Assembly: GCA_009379925.1 (NCBI GenBank)
Contig: WHSU01000038.1
Coordinates: 1-32,894, forward strand
DNA length: 32,894 bases
Reading direction: 5' to 3'
DNA from: Dehalococcoidia bacterium
GTDB lineage: Bacteria; Chloroflexota; Dehalococcoidia; UBA2979
Part shown: positions 16,436 to 24,174 of the stretch, piece after piece
How the letters are laid out: each line of letters opens with the position of its first letter
Numbering within the stretch: the first letter of the stretch is position 1
The notes under the pieces: generated by a model
What the model was told of the DNA's origin: nothing
Database searches by the model: none
What the model saw: only the letters and a program-made list of their open reading frames with translations
Program-made: the position numbers and the translations under genes

Positions 16436-17431
16436 TTAGCCCACCAACTGCCGGAAGATCGCTTCGCGCTTCTTTGGGTCGCGCTCCGCGACGCCAACCG
16501 AGTGCATCTGGAAGCCTGCCTCCTCGGCCTGCTCCATGGCGTCGATGCACTCCTCGACGGTGCCCTGCGTGCCGAGGTCCTCGACCAGCTCGGCCGGAAG
16601 GGCCGCCGCGCCGGCGGCCGCGCCACCCTCGGACCAGGCGCGGCGCACGGCGTTCGCCTCGTCGGCGTAGCCCATGCGCACGAAATGTTCGAAGTAGAAA
16701 TCCCCCATGCGCGCGATGTAGAACGCGGCGGTGCCGGCCGTGCCCTGTCGCGCGCGCTCGGGGTCATCGGTGACGGTGACGCCATCGGGATTGCGCACGA
16801 TCACATCGTCCACGCTGCGGCCCGCCTCCTTGATGTACCCCTGGAAGGCATCGAGTTGCGGTTTCCAATGGTCCTTCGGGATGAAGATCGGGAACCAGCC
16901 ATCGGCGATGGCGGCGGTCTGACGCAGCGACTTCGGCGTGATCGAAGCGAGGAAGATGGGGATGTGCGGGCGCGCCGGGTTGAAACGCAGGGTGAAGCCG
17001 CGCTGGAGGTTGAAGATCTTTCCCTCGTAGTTCAGCGGCTCTTCACGCATCAGCGTGTTGATGATGTCCACGTACTCCTTGACGCGGGTCAGCGGGCGCC
17101 CGAAGTCCACGCCGTGGAAGTGCTCGATGACGTTCGGCCCGGACGACCCGAGCCCGATGATCATCCGCCCCTCTGACAGTTCATCGAGCGTCGCGAAATG
17201 TTGCGCGAGCGCGGCGGGGCTACGCGAGTAGATGTTGACGATCGACGTGCCCAGCTTGATGTGCTTCGTCTCACGCGCCAGCACCGCGAGGATGGTGAAG
17301 GCGTCCCGCCCCCACGCCTCGGCCACGAACAACGAGTCGACGCCGGCATCGTCGGCGACCTTCGCCTGCTCGACGATCTGGTCCATGTCGAAGTCGCCCT
17401 GCCAGTTGATGCCGATCGAAACGCGCCGCAT
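16436..17431 (-). CDS. LLM class (luciferase-like) F420-dependent-type oxidoreductase
   Basis: The 331 residues form a TIM-barrel starting MRRVSIGINWQGDFDMDQIV. Typical motifs follow: SLFVAEAWGRDAFT, IKLGTSIVNIYSRSP, GRMIIGLGSSGP and the IPIFLASITPKSLRQTAAIA strand. This pattern fits F420-dependent members (mer-like) more than FMN luciferases, but cofactor choice is inference. Enzymes of this class oxidise or reduce diverse small substrates. The ATG at 17431 is preferred because the barrel begins there; the open frame extends 48 codons further upstream without family similarity. It heads an operon with the MOSC gene. Confidence 0.92.
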   Translation of the reverse strand: MRRVSIGINWQGDFDMDQIVEQAKVADDAGVDSLFVAEAWGRDAFTILAVLARETKHIKLGTSIVNIYSRSPAALAQHFATLDELSEGRMIIGLGSSGPNVIEHFHGVDFGRPLTRVKEYVDIINTLMREEPLNYEGKIFNLQRGFTLRFNPARPHIPIFLASITPKSLRQTAAIADGWFPIFIPKDHWKPQLDAFQGYIKEAGRSVDDVIVRNPDGVTVTDDPERARQGTAGTAAFYIARMGDFYFEHFVRMGYADEANAVRRAWSEGGAAAGAAALPAELVEDLGTQGTVEECIDAMEQAEEAGFQMHSVGVAERDPKKREAIFRQLVG

Positions 17432-17557
17432 GTATGTGTCTCTCGCTTCCAGCGCCGCCGCCTCGCGGGGACGCCCATCGCGCAGCACCATCCCGTACCG
17501 CGTCTGCCGCGAGTATGCGCGACCACCGTCCGGCTGCCAAACCGATCGTCGTCGACG

Positions 17558-17563
17558 TACAAT
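17558..17563 (+). promoter_or_regulatory. -10 box (TACAAT) upstream of the methyltransferase frame
   Basis: TACAAT lies 36 nt before the ATG at 17600, with TGCCAA 17 nt further upstream as a poor -35 match. A small CCCC-ACAC-GGGG hairpin lies in the leader. This supports transcription of the interrupted frame that follows. Confidence 0.45.
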
Positions 17564-17599
17564 TGCCCTCCCCACACGGGGCTAGGACGTGAGCAGACC

Positions 17600-18244
17600 A
17601 TGGACATCGTGGAAGGCCGGCGGATTCGCCGCGTCGACCGGTAGATCTGAGATTCCCTCCAACAGTGCAAGGACGGGCTGACGCTCGACCTGGGTACCGG
17701 GGACGGACAGGCCGTGCTGCGTCGTGCCCGAGCCGAACCGACGCGCCTGCACTTGGGCCTCGACACGGACCGTCGAGCGCTCGCGCGCGCCTCGACGGCA
17801 GCCGCGCGACGTCCCGAGCGAGGTGGCGCGCCGAACGCGTGCTTCGTGCTGGCGGACGCGCTCGATCCGCCGTCCGAGCTGTGCGGCCTCGTCGACGCGA
17901 TGACGGTCCTCTTCCCGTGGGGTAGCCTGCTCCGCGTGGTCGCGCTGCCCGACATCGAGGTGCTGGCCCGCTGGCGCGCACTGCTGCGGCCGGGCGCCCG
18001 CTTTGGGGCCGTGCTGTCGGTCGACGGTGACCGTGACGCACGAGAGGCGGCTCGCCTGGGCCTCGATGTGTCTCGGGACGGCGCCGGACGCCGGCTGTCG
18101 GAGGCTTACCGCGCGGCAGGATTCGGCCGCGTGGGCGTCGAGTCGCTGGATCGAGAGGACCTCAAGGCGCTGCCGTCGACGTGGGCGAAGCGCCACGCCT
18201 TCGGTCGCGAGCGGCCGGTGTGGTGCGTGCGGGCCACGGCCTAG
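17600..18244 (+). pseudogene. KamB-like 16S rRNA (adenine-1408-N1) methyltransferase frame with two in-frame stops
   Basis: From ATG 17600 the frame reads MDIVEGRRIRRVDR, then TAG (17642-17644), Ile, TGA (17648-17650), then DSLQQCKDGLTLDLGTGDG in the same frame and open to 18244. The SAM motif I (DLGTGDG) lies after the stops but before the first usable start (GTG 17714). The rest matches the KamB/NpmA family: GGAPNACFVLADA, VDAMTVLFPWGSLLR and STWAKRHAFGRERPVW, with both tryptophans that clamp A1408 conserved. Family enzymes methylate A1408 in the ribosomal decoding site and can give aminoglycoside resistance. Likely a recent pseudogene, or initiation at CTG 17678 (AAGGA just upstream), or a sequence error. 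Confidence 0.75.
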
Positions 18245-18273
18245 CCCGTTGCATCGATGTCGGGAGGACGGCG

Positions 18274-18870
18274 ATGCTGTTTCTGCGTGAACACGCGCAG
18301 CCCATCGCGGACGGCCGCATCACGCTCACCTTCCGACGCTGGACGCGTCCGCAGGCGAAACCGGGCGGCCGCTACCGCGTCTGGGATGCCGGCCTGATCG
18401 AGGTCACCTCGGTCGAGACGGTCGCGGCCTCCCGCATCACCGACGACGAGGCGCGGCGAGCCGGATTCGCGGACCGCGAGACACTGCTGGGATACCTCGG
18501 CGCCGACGGTGAGGGCGCTGGCGGCGAGGCCGAGGTGTACCGCGTCGAGTTCCGTTTCGCCGGCCCTGACGACCGGCCCGGTCCGCCCGCCCATGCCGCC
18601 GAGCTCAGCGACGCCGACATCGAGACGCTCCGAGGACGCCTCGAGCGCATGGACGCGCGGAGCGGCGACGGCCCGTGGACGCTCGATACGCTGCGTGCCA
18701 TCGAGGCGCACCCGCGCCGGCGTGCGGCGGACCTGGCCGCGCAGCTCGGCCGCGAGCGCCTGCCGTTCAAGGCGGATGTCCGCAAGCTGAAGGCGCTGGG
18801 CCTCACACTGAGCCGGGAGGTGGGATACGAGCTGGCGCCACGCGGAAAGGCGCTGCTGGAGAAGTTGTGA
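18274..18870 (+). CDS. ASCH domain protein with C-terminal helical DNA-binding-like region
   Basis: This 198-residue protein starts MLFLREHAQPIADGRITLTF, with GGGAGGA 5 nt upstream; the open frame continues upstream into the preceding gene without family similarity. Residues 1-105 look like an ASCH/PUA-like beta barrel (RITLTFRRW, GGRYRVWDAGLIEVTSVE, then EVYRVEFRF). ASCH proteins are thought to bind RNA or modified nucleosides. The C-terminal part (TLRAIEAHPRRRAADLAAQLG, with KADVRKLKALGLTLS) resembles a winged helix. Clustering with an rRNA methyltransferase frame fits a translation-related role; this is inference. Confidence 0.82.
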   Translation: MLFLREHAQPIADGRITLTFRRWTRPQAKPGGRYRVWDAGLIEVTSVETVAASRITDDEARRAGFADRETLLGYLGADGEGAGGEAEVYRVEFRFAGPDDRPGPPAHAAELSDADIETLRGRLERMDARSGDGPWTLDTLRAIEAHPRRRAADLAAQLGRERLPFKADVRKLKALGLTLSREVGYELAPRGKALLEKL

Positions 18871-18934
18871 GGACGGCGCATGCGGGCGCCCGCACGTTCC
18901 GTCCTCCTGCTCCCGTCGTCCGCGGCGCGGGAGC
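18871..18934. terminator. Two tandem hairpins between convergent genes
   Basis: Hairpin 1 (18871-18904) has 17-nt arms, GGACGG...CCGTCC outside and TGCGGGC/GCCCGCA inside, broken by two mismatches and one G-T pair. Hairpin 2 (18909-18934) has GCTCCCG/CGGGAGC arms. They lie exactly between the convergent ASCH gene and the small minus-strand gene, so they probably terminate both. Confidence 0.6.
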
Positions 18935-18951
18935 GGGTTCGGGGGTGAGGC

Positions 18952-19131
18952 TCAGTCCAGCGCGTCCAGTTCGTTCTGTAGCCGGACCACCCGCTGGAGG
19001 GCCTCCCGCGCTTCGGCCGAGGGCGCGTCGCGCATCGAGAAGCTGGTCGTCTCCGTTGGCCACGTGCGCGTCAGCTCGCCGCGCGCCTCGGACAGCTCAC
19101 GCTCGATGTCCTGTCGTGATCGGTTCGTCAT
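18952..19131 (-). CDS. Small coiled-coil hypothetical protein (59 aa)
   Basis: The product starts MTNRSRQDIERELSEARGEL and ends EALQRVVRLQNELDALD. Two helical, heptad-like stretches are separated by a Thr/Ser-rich turn. No family is recognised; there is no membrane segment or signal. No Shine-Dalgarno sequence precedes the ATG. A TACGCT -10-like box ends 9 nt upstream, and an imperfect palindrome (GTACG-GCTAG-CGTAC, 19133-19147) overlaps it. Coding status rests on the amphipathic composition and the convergent terminators placed just after its stop. Confidence 0.6.
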   Translation of the reverse strand: MTNRSRQDIERELSEARGELTRTWPTETTSFSMRDAPSAEAREALQRVVRLQNELDALD

Positions 19132-19204
19132 AGTACGGCTAGCGTACACGCCGGAGCGAGCCCGTCTCACCCTTCGGCTGTGCGCTGGACGAGCGGGTAA
19201 AGGG

Positions 19205-21514
19205 CTACGAGTAGAGGTCGAGGCGTTCCCGGCGGAGGTCTTCGCCGAACTCCTGCAGGATGGTGTCGAACTCACCGAGGTCGATCTCGGAGACGAAGGT
19301 GATCGCCTTGCCGTCGCGGCCCGCCCGGCCCGTGCGGCCGATGCGGTGTACGTACTCCTCCGCGTTCTGCGGCACATCGAAGTTCACTACGTGGGTGATC
19401 TCCGGGATGTCGAGGCCGCGCGCGGCGACGTTTGTTGCGATCAGTACGTCCAGGTCGCCCTTGCGGAAGCGCTGCACCACCTGGTCGCGCTTGCGCTGGT
19501 CCATGTCGCCGTGCAGGGCGCCGACGCGCACGCCCGCGCCCTCCAGGTTGGCGGCCAGCCGGTCGACGCCACGCTTCATCTTGCAGAACACCAGCGTACG
19601 GCCCTTCAGCTCCCGCTCCACCAGCTCGCGCAGCCCTCGAGTCTTGTCCCGCGACGCCACCTCGAAGTAGATCTGCACGACGGATTCGACAGTGCTCAGC
19701 TCGGGGTCGACCGAAACGGTTTCCGGCTCGCGCATGAACTGCCAGACCAGGCGCTTGATCGTGGTCGGCATGGTCGCGGAGAAGAGCGCGGTCTGGCGGC
19801 TGCGCGGCGTGCGGCCCAGGATGCGGCGGATGTCCGGCAGGAAGCCGATGTCCAACATCTGGTCGGCCTCGTCCAGCACCGCATAGGACACGGCGCGGAG
19901 CGACAGCGTGCCGCGTTGCAGGTGGTCGATGATGCGGCCGGGCGTGCCCACGACGATGTGCGGCCTTGCATCGAGCGCCGCGAAGTCGCGGTTCAGCGCG
20001 CGTCCCCCGAGTAGCCCCACCGCCTCCAGGCCGTACGGCCGGCCGAGGTCCGCGAGCACGTCCAGCACCTGCTGGGCGAGTTCCCGCGTGGGGACCAGGA
20101 CGATGCCCTGCACCTCCCGCCGCCCGGCGTCGATGCGCTCGACCATAGGGACACCGAAGGCGACGGTCTTGCCGCTGCCGGTCTGCGCGATGCCGACGAC
20201 GTCGTCGCCTCGCAGCAGCGCCGGGATGGCGCGTTCCTGGATGGGGCTCGGGGCGACATAACCGAACGAGGTCATGGTGGCGAGCGACCGGTCGCTCAAC
20301 CCGAGCGAGCGGAACGCGTCCGGGTATTCGGCGGGGTCAATCTCGGGCCGGGCCGCCCGAGGTGCGCGCCGGCTCCGCGATGGCGCAGGCGCCGGCTCGC
20401 TCTCGCGCTCGTCATCCGGTTCACCGGCTACCGCGGAGTCGTCGTCGGTGTCCTGTTCGGTCAGGGTGCCCAGCGCGACGGCATCGAGGTCGGCCGGGGC
20501 GTCATCCTCAGCGTGCGGTGCGCCGGCTGGCGCCACGGCCGCGCCGTTGCTTTCTGCGTCGGGACGCCGGCGGCCACGGCCGCCTCGTCGCCCGCGACGA
20601 CGGCGTCGCGGCGCATCCTCGTCGCCGGCTTCGGCGTCGTCGTCATCGATGGCTTCTTCGCCCTCGCGCGGTGCGATGTCGAGCTCCTCGGCAGCAAGGT
20701 CTGCCTCGTCCGCCTCAGGCAGGTCGGTCTCGATCGCATCGATGTCGTCGGCGTGCGGGTCTTCGTGCGCGACCTCTTCGGTGACGGCCGGCGGCTCGGC
20801 GTAGCGAGCGTCGGGCGCGCCGCGGGTGTCCTCCACGGGGCGGCGGACGAAGCCGGTCAGGAGTCGGGTGCCGCCCATCAGCACGCGCTCGGTGGTGCGC
20901 AGGCCCTTCGGGCGGCGGCGGCGGGCGGGGAGGATGGTGCGGTCGCCGCCCTCGTCGGCGGCGCGGAAGGCGATGTCTTCGGGGAGGGGCTGGTCCAGGC
21001 GGTCGCGGGAGGGGCGGAATCCGCGGCGGCGACGGTCCATCTTGCGCCGGCGGTCATCGAGTTCCTGGCGAGCGTCGTTGTCGTCGCCGACCTTGCGGCC
21101 CCAGGAGTAGGCCTTCGGTTGGTCGGCGGCTGCGTCCGAGGCGCCGGCGTTTGCCTTCGATGGCCGGCCGGAGCGTCCGTTGCCGTTCGGGGTGCCGTTC
21201 TTGTTGTCGCTGTTGCGGGCGCCTCCGCGCGAGCCGCGCTGGGAGGTCTTGGAGCCCTCACGGGCTGCGGTGGGGGTGGTCGTGGTCTGGGAACTCAGTG
21301 GGTCCTGCTGCTCTCTGCGGCCATTGGCCGCGTTGGTCCCCGCCTCCGGTTCGCCCTCGCCCTGGCCGCGTCCCAGCCCGCCTCGGCGGCCGCGACGACG
21401 CTTGCGCGCCGGGTCGCCGGGCTCGGCATCGAGTGCGTCGTGGTCGACGAGGGGCGCAGGAGCGACATCGGTGGCGCCCTTGATGCGGCGGAAGAGTCCA
21501 CGAAGCGGCGTCAC
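19205..21514 (-). CDS. DEAD-box RNA helicase with ~390-residue N-terminal low-complexity extension
   Basis: From GTG 21514 the protein has 769 residues. The helicase core (about 390-765) has every motif: Q-motif GYVAPSPIQERAIP, Walker A AQTGSGKT (K449), PTRELAQQV, TPGRIIDHL, DEADQMLD, SAT, HGDMDQRKRD and HRIGRTGRAGRDG. It unwinds short RNA duplexes, probably in ribosome assembly or mRNA decay. The C-terminus stops right after the core; the accessory sequence is N-terminal instead: basic RGG-like patches (KRRRGRRGGLGRGQG), an Asn/Gly-rich stretch, then acidic runs and a second RRRRRGRRGGRGRR patch. The start is uncertain: no ATG is in frame nearby, and a TATGAT -10 box lies at 21611-21616. Confidence 0.9.
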   Translation of the reverse strand: MTPLRGLFRRIKGATDVAPAPLVDHDALDAEPGDPARKRRRGRRGGLGRGQGEGEPEAGTNAANGRREQQDPLSSQTTTTPTAAREGSKTSQRGSRGGARNSDNKNGTPNGNGRSGRPSKANAGASDAAADQPKAYSWGRKVGDDNDARQELDDRRRKMDRRRRGFRPSRDRLDQPLPEDIAFRAADEGGDRTILPARRRRPKGLRTTERVLMGGTRLLTGFVRRPVEDTRGAPDARYAEPPAVTEEVAHEDPHADDIDAIETDLPEADEADLAAEELDIAPREGEEAIDDDDAEAGDEDAPRRRRRGRRGGRGRRRPDAESNGAAVAPAGAPHAEDDAPADLDAVALGTLTEQDTDDDSAVAGEPDDERESEPAPAPSRSRRAPRAARPEIDPAEYPDAFRSLGLSDRSLATMTSFGYVAPSPIQERAIPALLRGDDVVGIAQTGSGKTVAFGVPMVERIDAGRREVQGIVLVPTRELAQQVLDVLADLGRPYGLEAVGLLGGRALNRDFAALDARPHIVVGTPGRIIDHLQRGTLSLRAVSYAVLDEADQMLDIGFLPDIRRILGRTPRSRQTALFSATMPTTIKRLVWQFMREPETVSVDPELSTVESVVQIYFEVASRDKTRGLRELVERELKGRTLVFCKMKRGVDRLAANLEGAGVRVGALHGDMDQRKRDQVVQRFRKGDLDVLIATNVAARGLDIPEITHVVNFDVPQNAEEYVHRIGRTGRAGRDGKAITFVSEIDLGEFDTILQEFGEDLRRERLDLYS

Positions 21515-21610
21515 GAAGCGATACCGCTCCGTTCGTCTGCGCCGGTCGGGATGGTCCGGGGGGTGGTCGTTCCGCGCCTGGCGGCTGCGGGAAAGGGAAT
21601 CATTGACGCG

Positions 21611-21616
21611 ATCATA
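21611..21616 (-). promoter_or_regulatory. -10 box (TATGAT) for the helicase gene
   Basis: TATGAT on the minus strand in a locally AT-richer stretch would give a leader of about 90 nt before GTG 21514. No good -35 is visible. Confidence 0.35.
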
Positions 21617-21707
21617 ACCGATCTGACGGTCCACTGCGAGCGCTGCCGATCGGGGAGCACCCTGCCGTCGGCTATCCTTGGTCGCGACGCACTGGAGGGC
21701 GCATCTC

Positions 21708-21875
21708 ATGTCTGGTATCCGCGTGCTGATCCTCACGCTCCTGATCGGAGCGGTGGTCCTCCTCGGGACGTGCACGGTGGGCCTAATGGCCTGGGGCGGC
21801 GCCGAGATCGAGTCCGGCGGGTCCGGCGCCGGGCCGGCGACGCCGGTCTCAGCGCCGGCTTCCGCCACCGACTGA
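21708..21875 (+). CDS. Small single-pass membrane protein (55 aa)
   Basis: The product starts MSGIRVLILTLLIGAVVLLG and carries one hydrophobic helix (about 4-29), followed by a Gly/Ser/Pro/Ala-rich tail. GGAGGG lies 8 nt before the ATG. The sequence LLGTC does not fit a lipobox (Thr before Cys), so it is probably a small membrane peptide rather than a lipoprotein. It diverges from the helicase gene and converges on purU. No family is recognised. Confidence 0.6.
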   Translation: MSGIRVLILTLLIGAVVLLGTCTVGLMAWGGAEIESGGSGAGPATPVSAPASATD

Positions 21876-21883
21876 ACCGCCGC

Positions 21884-22771
21884 CTACCGGAACACGACCG
21901 TCTTGTGGCCGTGTACGAACACCCGGTCCTCGATGTGCCACTGCACGGCGCGGGCGAGGACGGAGCGCTCCACCTCGCGGCCGTGGCGCACGAGGTCCTC
22001 GCGCGTGTCTCGATGCGAGACGCGCACGACGTCCTGCTCGATGATCGGGCCCTCGTCCAGCTCCTCGGTCGCGTAGTGCGCGGTGGCCCCGATGATCTTC
22101 ACGCCGCGCTCGAACGCCCTTCCGTAGGGGTCGGCCCCCGCAAACGCGGGGAGGAACGAGTGGTGGATGTTGATCACGCGGGAGGGATACTGCTCGATGA
22201 AGGCGCCGGAGAGGATCTGCATGTAGCGCGCCATGACTACCAGGTCCACCTCCGTCTCGCGGAGCTGCTCCAGCACCTCGCGCTCCTGTTCGCCCTTCGT
22301 GTCGGGCGTCACCGAGAGATGGCGGAAGGGGACGCCGAACGACTCCACGTCGCCGCGCAGCCGGTCGTGGTTGGAGATCACGAGTGGGATCTCGATGGGC
22401 AGTTCGCCGCGCCGCCAGCGCCATAGCAGGTCCAGCAGGCAGTGGTCCGAGCGCGACACCAGGATCCCGACGCGCGGCCGGCGGTCGCTCAGTGAGATGC
22501 GCCAGTCCATGTCGAAGCGGGGCGCCACCTGGTCCTCGAACAGCCGCTCCAACTCCTCGGACGGCACATCGAGGCCGCCCAGCTCGAACTCCGAGCGCAT
22601 GAAGAAACGGCCGTAGCCACCGGCCGAGGAGTACTGGTCCGCCTGCACGATGTTCGCGCCGTGCTCGTACAGAAAGCGCGACACCGCCGCGACGATGCCC
22701 GGGCGGTCCGCGCACTGCACCAGCAGCCGCGCGGTCCCGGCGTTCGAGGGCGGCGGTTCGATCTCCACCAT
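21884..22771 (-). CDS. purU: Formyltetrahydrofolate deformylase
   Basis: The 295 residues have an N-terminal ACT domain ([20 protein letters not shown], about 12-90). A formyltransferase-like hydrolase domain follows, with [38 protein letters not shown] and [17 protein letters not shown], holding the catalytic Asn-His-Asp set. PurU hydrolyses 10-formyl-THF to formate and THF, balancing one-carbon pools and feeding formate to PurT in some organisms. Length is near E. coli PurU (280). The ATG at 22771 is chosen because a TATGAT box ends 7 nt before it; an ATG at 22783 adds four residues but would lie within or upstream of that box. Confidence 0.95.
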   Translation of the reverse strand: MVEIEPPPSNAGTARLLVQCADRPGIVAAVSRFLYEHGANIVQADQYSSAGGYGRFFMRSEFELGGLDVPSEELERLFEDQVAPRFDMDWRISLSDRRPRVGILVSRSDHCLLDLLWRWRRGELPIEIPLVISNHDRLRGDVESFGVPFRHLSVTPDTKGEQEREVLEQLRETEVDLVVMARYMQILSGAFIEQYPSRVINIHHSFLPAFAGADPYGRAFERGVKIIGATAHYATEELDEGPIIEQDVVRVSHRDTREDLVRHGREVERSVLARAVQWHIEDRVFVHGHKTVVFR

Positions 22772-22778
22772 GCGCCCG

Positions 22779-22784
22779 ATCATA
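22779..22784 (-). promoter_or_regulatory. -10 box (TATGAT) 7 nt before purU ATG; likely leaderless promoter
   Basis: TATGAT is followed by CGGGCGC and then ATG, placing the expected transcription start at the start codon. No Shine-Dalgarno sequence is present for either candidate ATG. Confidence 0.55.
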
Positions 22785-22859
22785 GGCGCAGCCCCGTCTA
22801 GGCGCGCTGGCCCTCGATCCGTCCGCTCCGAGGCGTCCGAGGCGTTTACCGCTCTGTCT

Positions 22860-23870
22860 CTAGGTCCGTGGCAACGGCCGGTTGAGCCGCCCAACCGGGA
22901 CCTCGAGGTGCAGCCGGTGCTCCTGCGGCAGAAAACACTGCCGGTCGTCGCACGCCTGGTAGCGCACCGTCACGTCCAGCGGCACTGTTTCACCGTCGGT
23001 GACGGTTGAGGTCAGCGGCACCGCGATCTCAATCTCCCCGTCCAGCACCTCGAAGTCCTCGTCGACGCCCGCCATCCGGAAGGGACGGGTCGGCGGGTAC
23101 TCGCTCGCGCCGACCTGGACGGCTTCCGGTGCCGCGACTTCCACCTCGGTGGCGAAGTACCCGCTCCGAACCTCGCGCCCGTAGATGTGGAGCCCGGGCT
23201 CCAGGGCGAAGCGGACATACAGGTTGACGCGCTGCTGAGGGACGAGTTGCTCGGCGGCCAGGGTGGCGGAAACGTGCGCCTGGGCCGACGACGCCTCCGC
23301 GTGCGGGTTCTCGCTCATGTCGAGCGTCGCGCCGAAGCGGCTACGTAGCACGGACTGCGCCGAGTCCCGCACCTGGTAGCGCTGGTGGAAGACCTTCTCA
23401 ACCACGACACCGTCTTCGTCCACGAGGTAAAGGCCCGGGTACGGGATGCCGTAGACGCTCTCCTCGGGCCGGACCAGCGTGTTCAGGATGCCGAAGCGAC
23501 GGATCACCTCGGAGTTCTCGTCCGACAACAGCGGGTACTCGATGCCGAACTCGTCCGAGAAGCGGCCGAGCACCTCCTGAGAGTCGTAGGACACGGCGAA
23601 GACGCGGATGCCCGCTGCGTTAAAGCCATCGAGGTAGCGCTGCAGCTGCACGAGCTGCGTGCGGCAGTACGGTCACCAGCGCGCAGAGCGGTAGAAGACG
23701 ACCAGCGCACGATGGCTCCCTCGCGCCTCGGAGAACGTGACGGTCCGTCCGTGCTGGTCGGGCAGCGTGAAGTCGGGCAGTCGCTCGCCCGCGTCCGGCC
23801 CTGAGGGCGGCTCGCCCTCCGGGTTGCGACGGCTGGGCGGAAGCTCTTGCTCGGTACGCTCGCTGGTCAT
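22860..23870 (-). CDS. Selenocysteine-containing redoxin fused to DsbD-alpha-like domain (in-frame TGA)
   Basis: Reading through TGA at 23673-23675 gives a 336-residue protein starting [20 protein letters not shown]. Residues 30-180 are an AhpC/TSA-like redoxin: [28 protein letters not shown], then U66-P67-Y68-C69, [11 protein letters not shown] and [14 protein letters not shown]. The usual active site is W-C-P-Y-C, so the TGA replaces the first, catalytic cysteine. Residues 205-330 resemble the DsbD-alpha/DsbC-corrector domain, with C307-x4-C312 in YQACDDRQC. The halves are in the same frame with no base gained or lost. It probably reduces peroxides or disulfides with its selenol. No signal peptide is seen. 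Sec machinery is not in the window. The alternative is a TGC-to-TGA mutation or error. Confidence 0.85.
23642..23658 (-). promoter_or_regulatory. Candidate bacterial SECIS hairpin downstream of the TGA
   Basis: In the mRNA, GCAGCU pairs with AGCUGC around a CGUGC loop, starting 14 nt after the UGA; the loop GU is at mRNA positions 25-26 counting U of UGA as 1. In E. coli fdhF the SelB-recognised loop GU lies at about 23-24. An alternative fold pairs CUGC/GCAG and GCAC/GUGC around the same region. Spacing and loop fit a bacterial SECIS, but this is hand folding only. Confidence 0.5.
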
Positions 23871-23890
23871 CGTGGCTGTCCCTCGCCTTA

Positions 23891-24100
23891 CTACGTTGCG
23901 TCCACGCGGTCGATGCGGTCGACGATGCCGAGGATGGCGTGCACCTCGATGGCGTCGCCGGGCCGAGGGTCGGCGTAGACCATGTCGTGCGAGAGGCGCG
24001 CCTGCTGGGACTGCTCCTGGCCATCGGGCCGGTAGATCAGCTGGTAGTACCGGGTCCCGTGCAGTTCGTACGGCATCACCACCTGCAGTTCCGCGCGCAT
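23891..24100 (-). CDS. Small hypothetical protein (69 aa) upstream of the redoxin
   Basis: The product starts MRAELQVVMPYELHGTRYYQ and continues with RLSHDMVYADPRPGDAIEVH, a compact beta-rich sequence with no membrane segment. GAGGAGG lies 5 nt before the ATG, a strong ribosome site, and a TACGAT -10-like box is at 24129-24134. The redoxin starts 20 nt after its stop, so both are probably cotranscribed. I do not recognise the family. Confidence 0.8.
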   Translation of the reverse strand: MRAELQVVMPYELHGTRYYQLIYRPDGQEQSQQARLSHDMVYADPRPGDAIEVHAILGIVDRIDRVDAT

Positions 24101-24128
24101 CGGTCCTCCTCGACTGTCTCGTGAGGCA

Positions 24129-24134
24129 ATCGTA
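24129..24134 (-). promoter_or_regulatory. -10 box (TACGAT) for the small gene-redoxin unit
   Basis: TACGAT on the minus strand would start a leader of about 22 nt that carries the strong GAGGAGG site. The -35 match is poor. Confidence 0.4.
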
Positions 24135-24174
24135 GTGCGCAGTGGCCGTTGAGGCGCCCCGCAACGATGCACCG

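Noticed and set aside
17648..17650. TGA in the KamB-like frame as a second selenocysteine codon
   Set aside because: A TAG lies two codons earlier, the position is not a conserved cysteine and no redox function is expected.
21708..21875. Lipoprotein interpretation of the 55-residue membrane peptide
   Set aside because: The residue before Cys is Thr, which does not fit a lipobox, and the Cys lies inside the hydrophobic helix.
20513..22426. 637-codon open frame on the plus strand
   Set aside because: It runs antisense to the helicase extension and purU, both of which have family motifs; its composition is shadow-like.
23651..23675. Redoxin as two separate genes, the second starting at GTG 23651
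   Set aside because: That start would remove the active-site motif and the central helix; both halves are in one frame and together form one standard redoxin fold.
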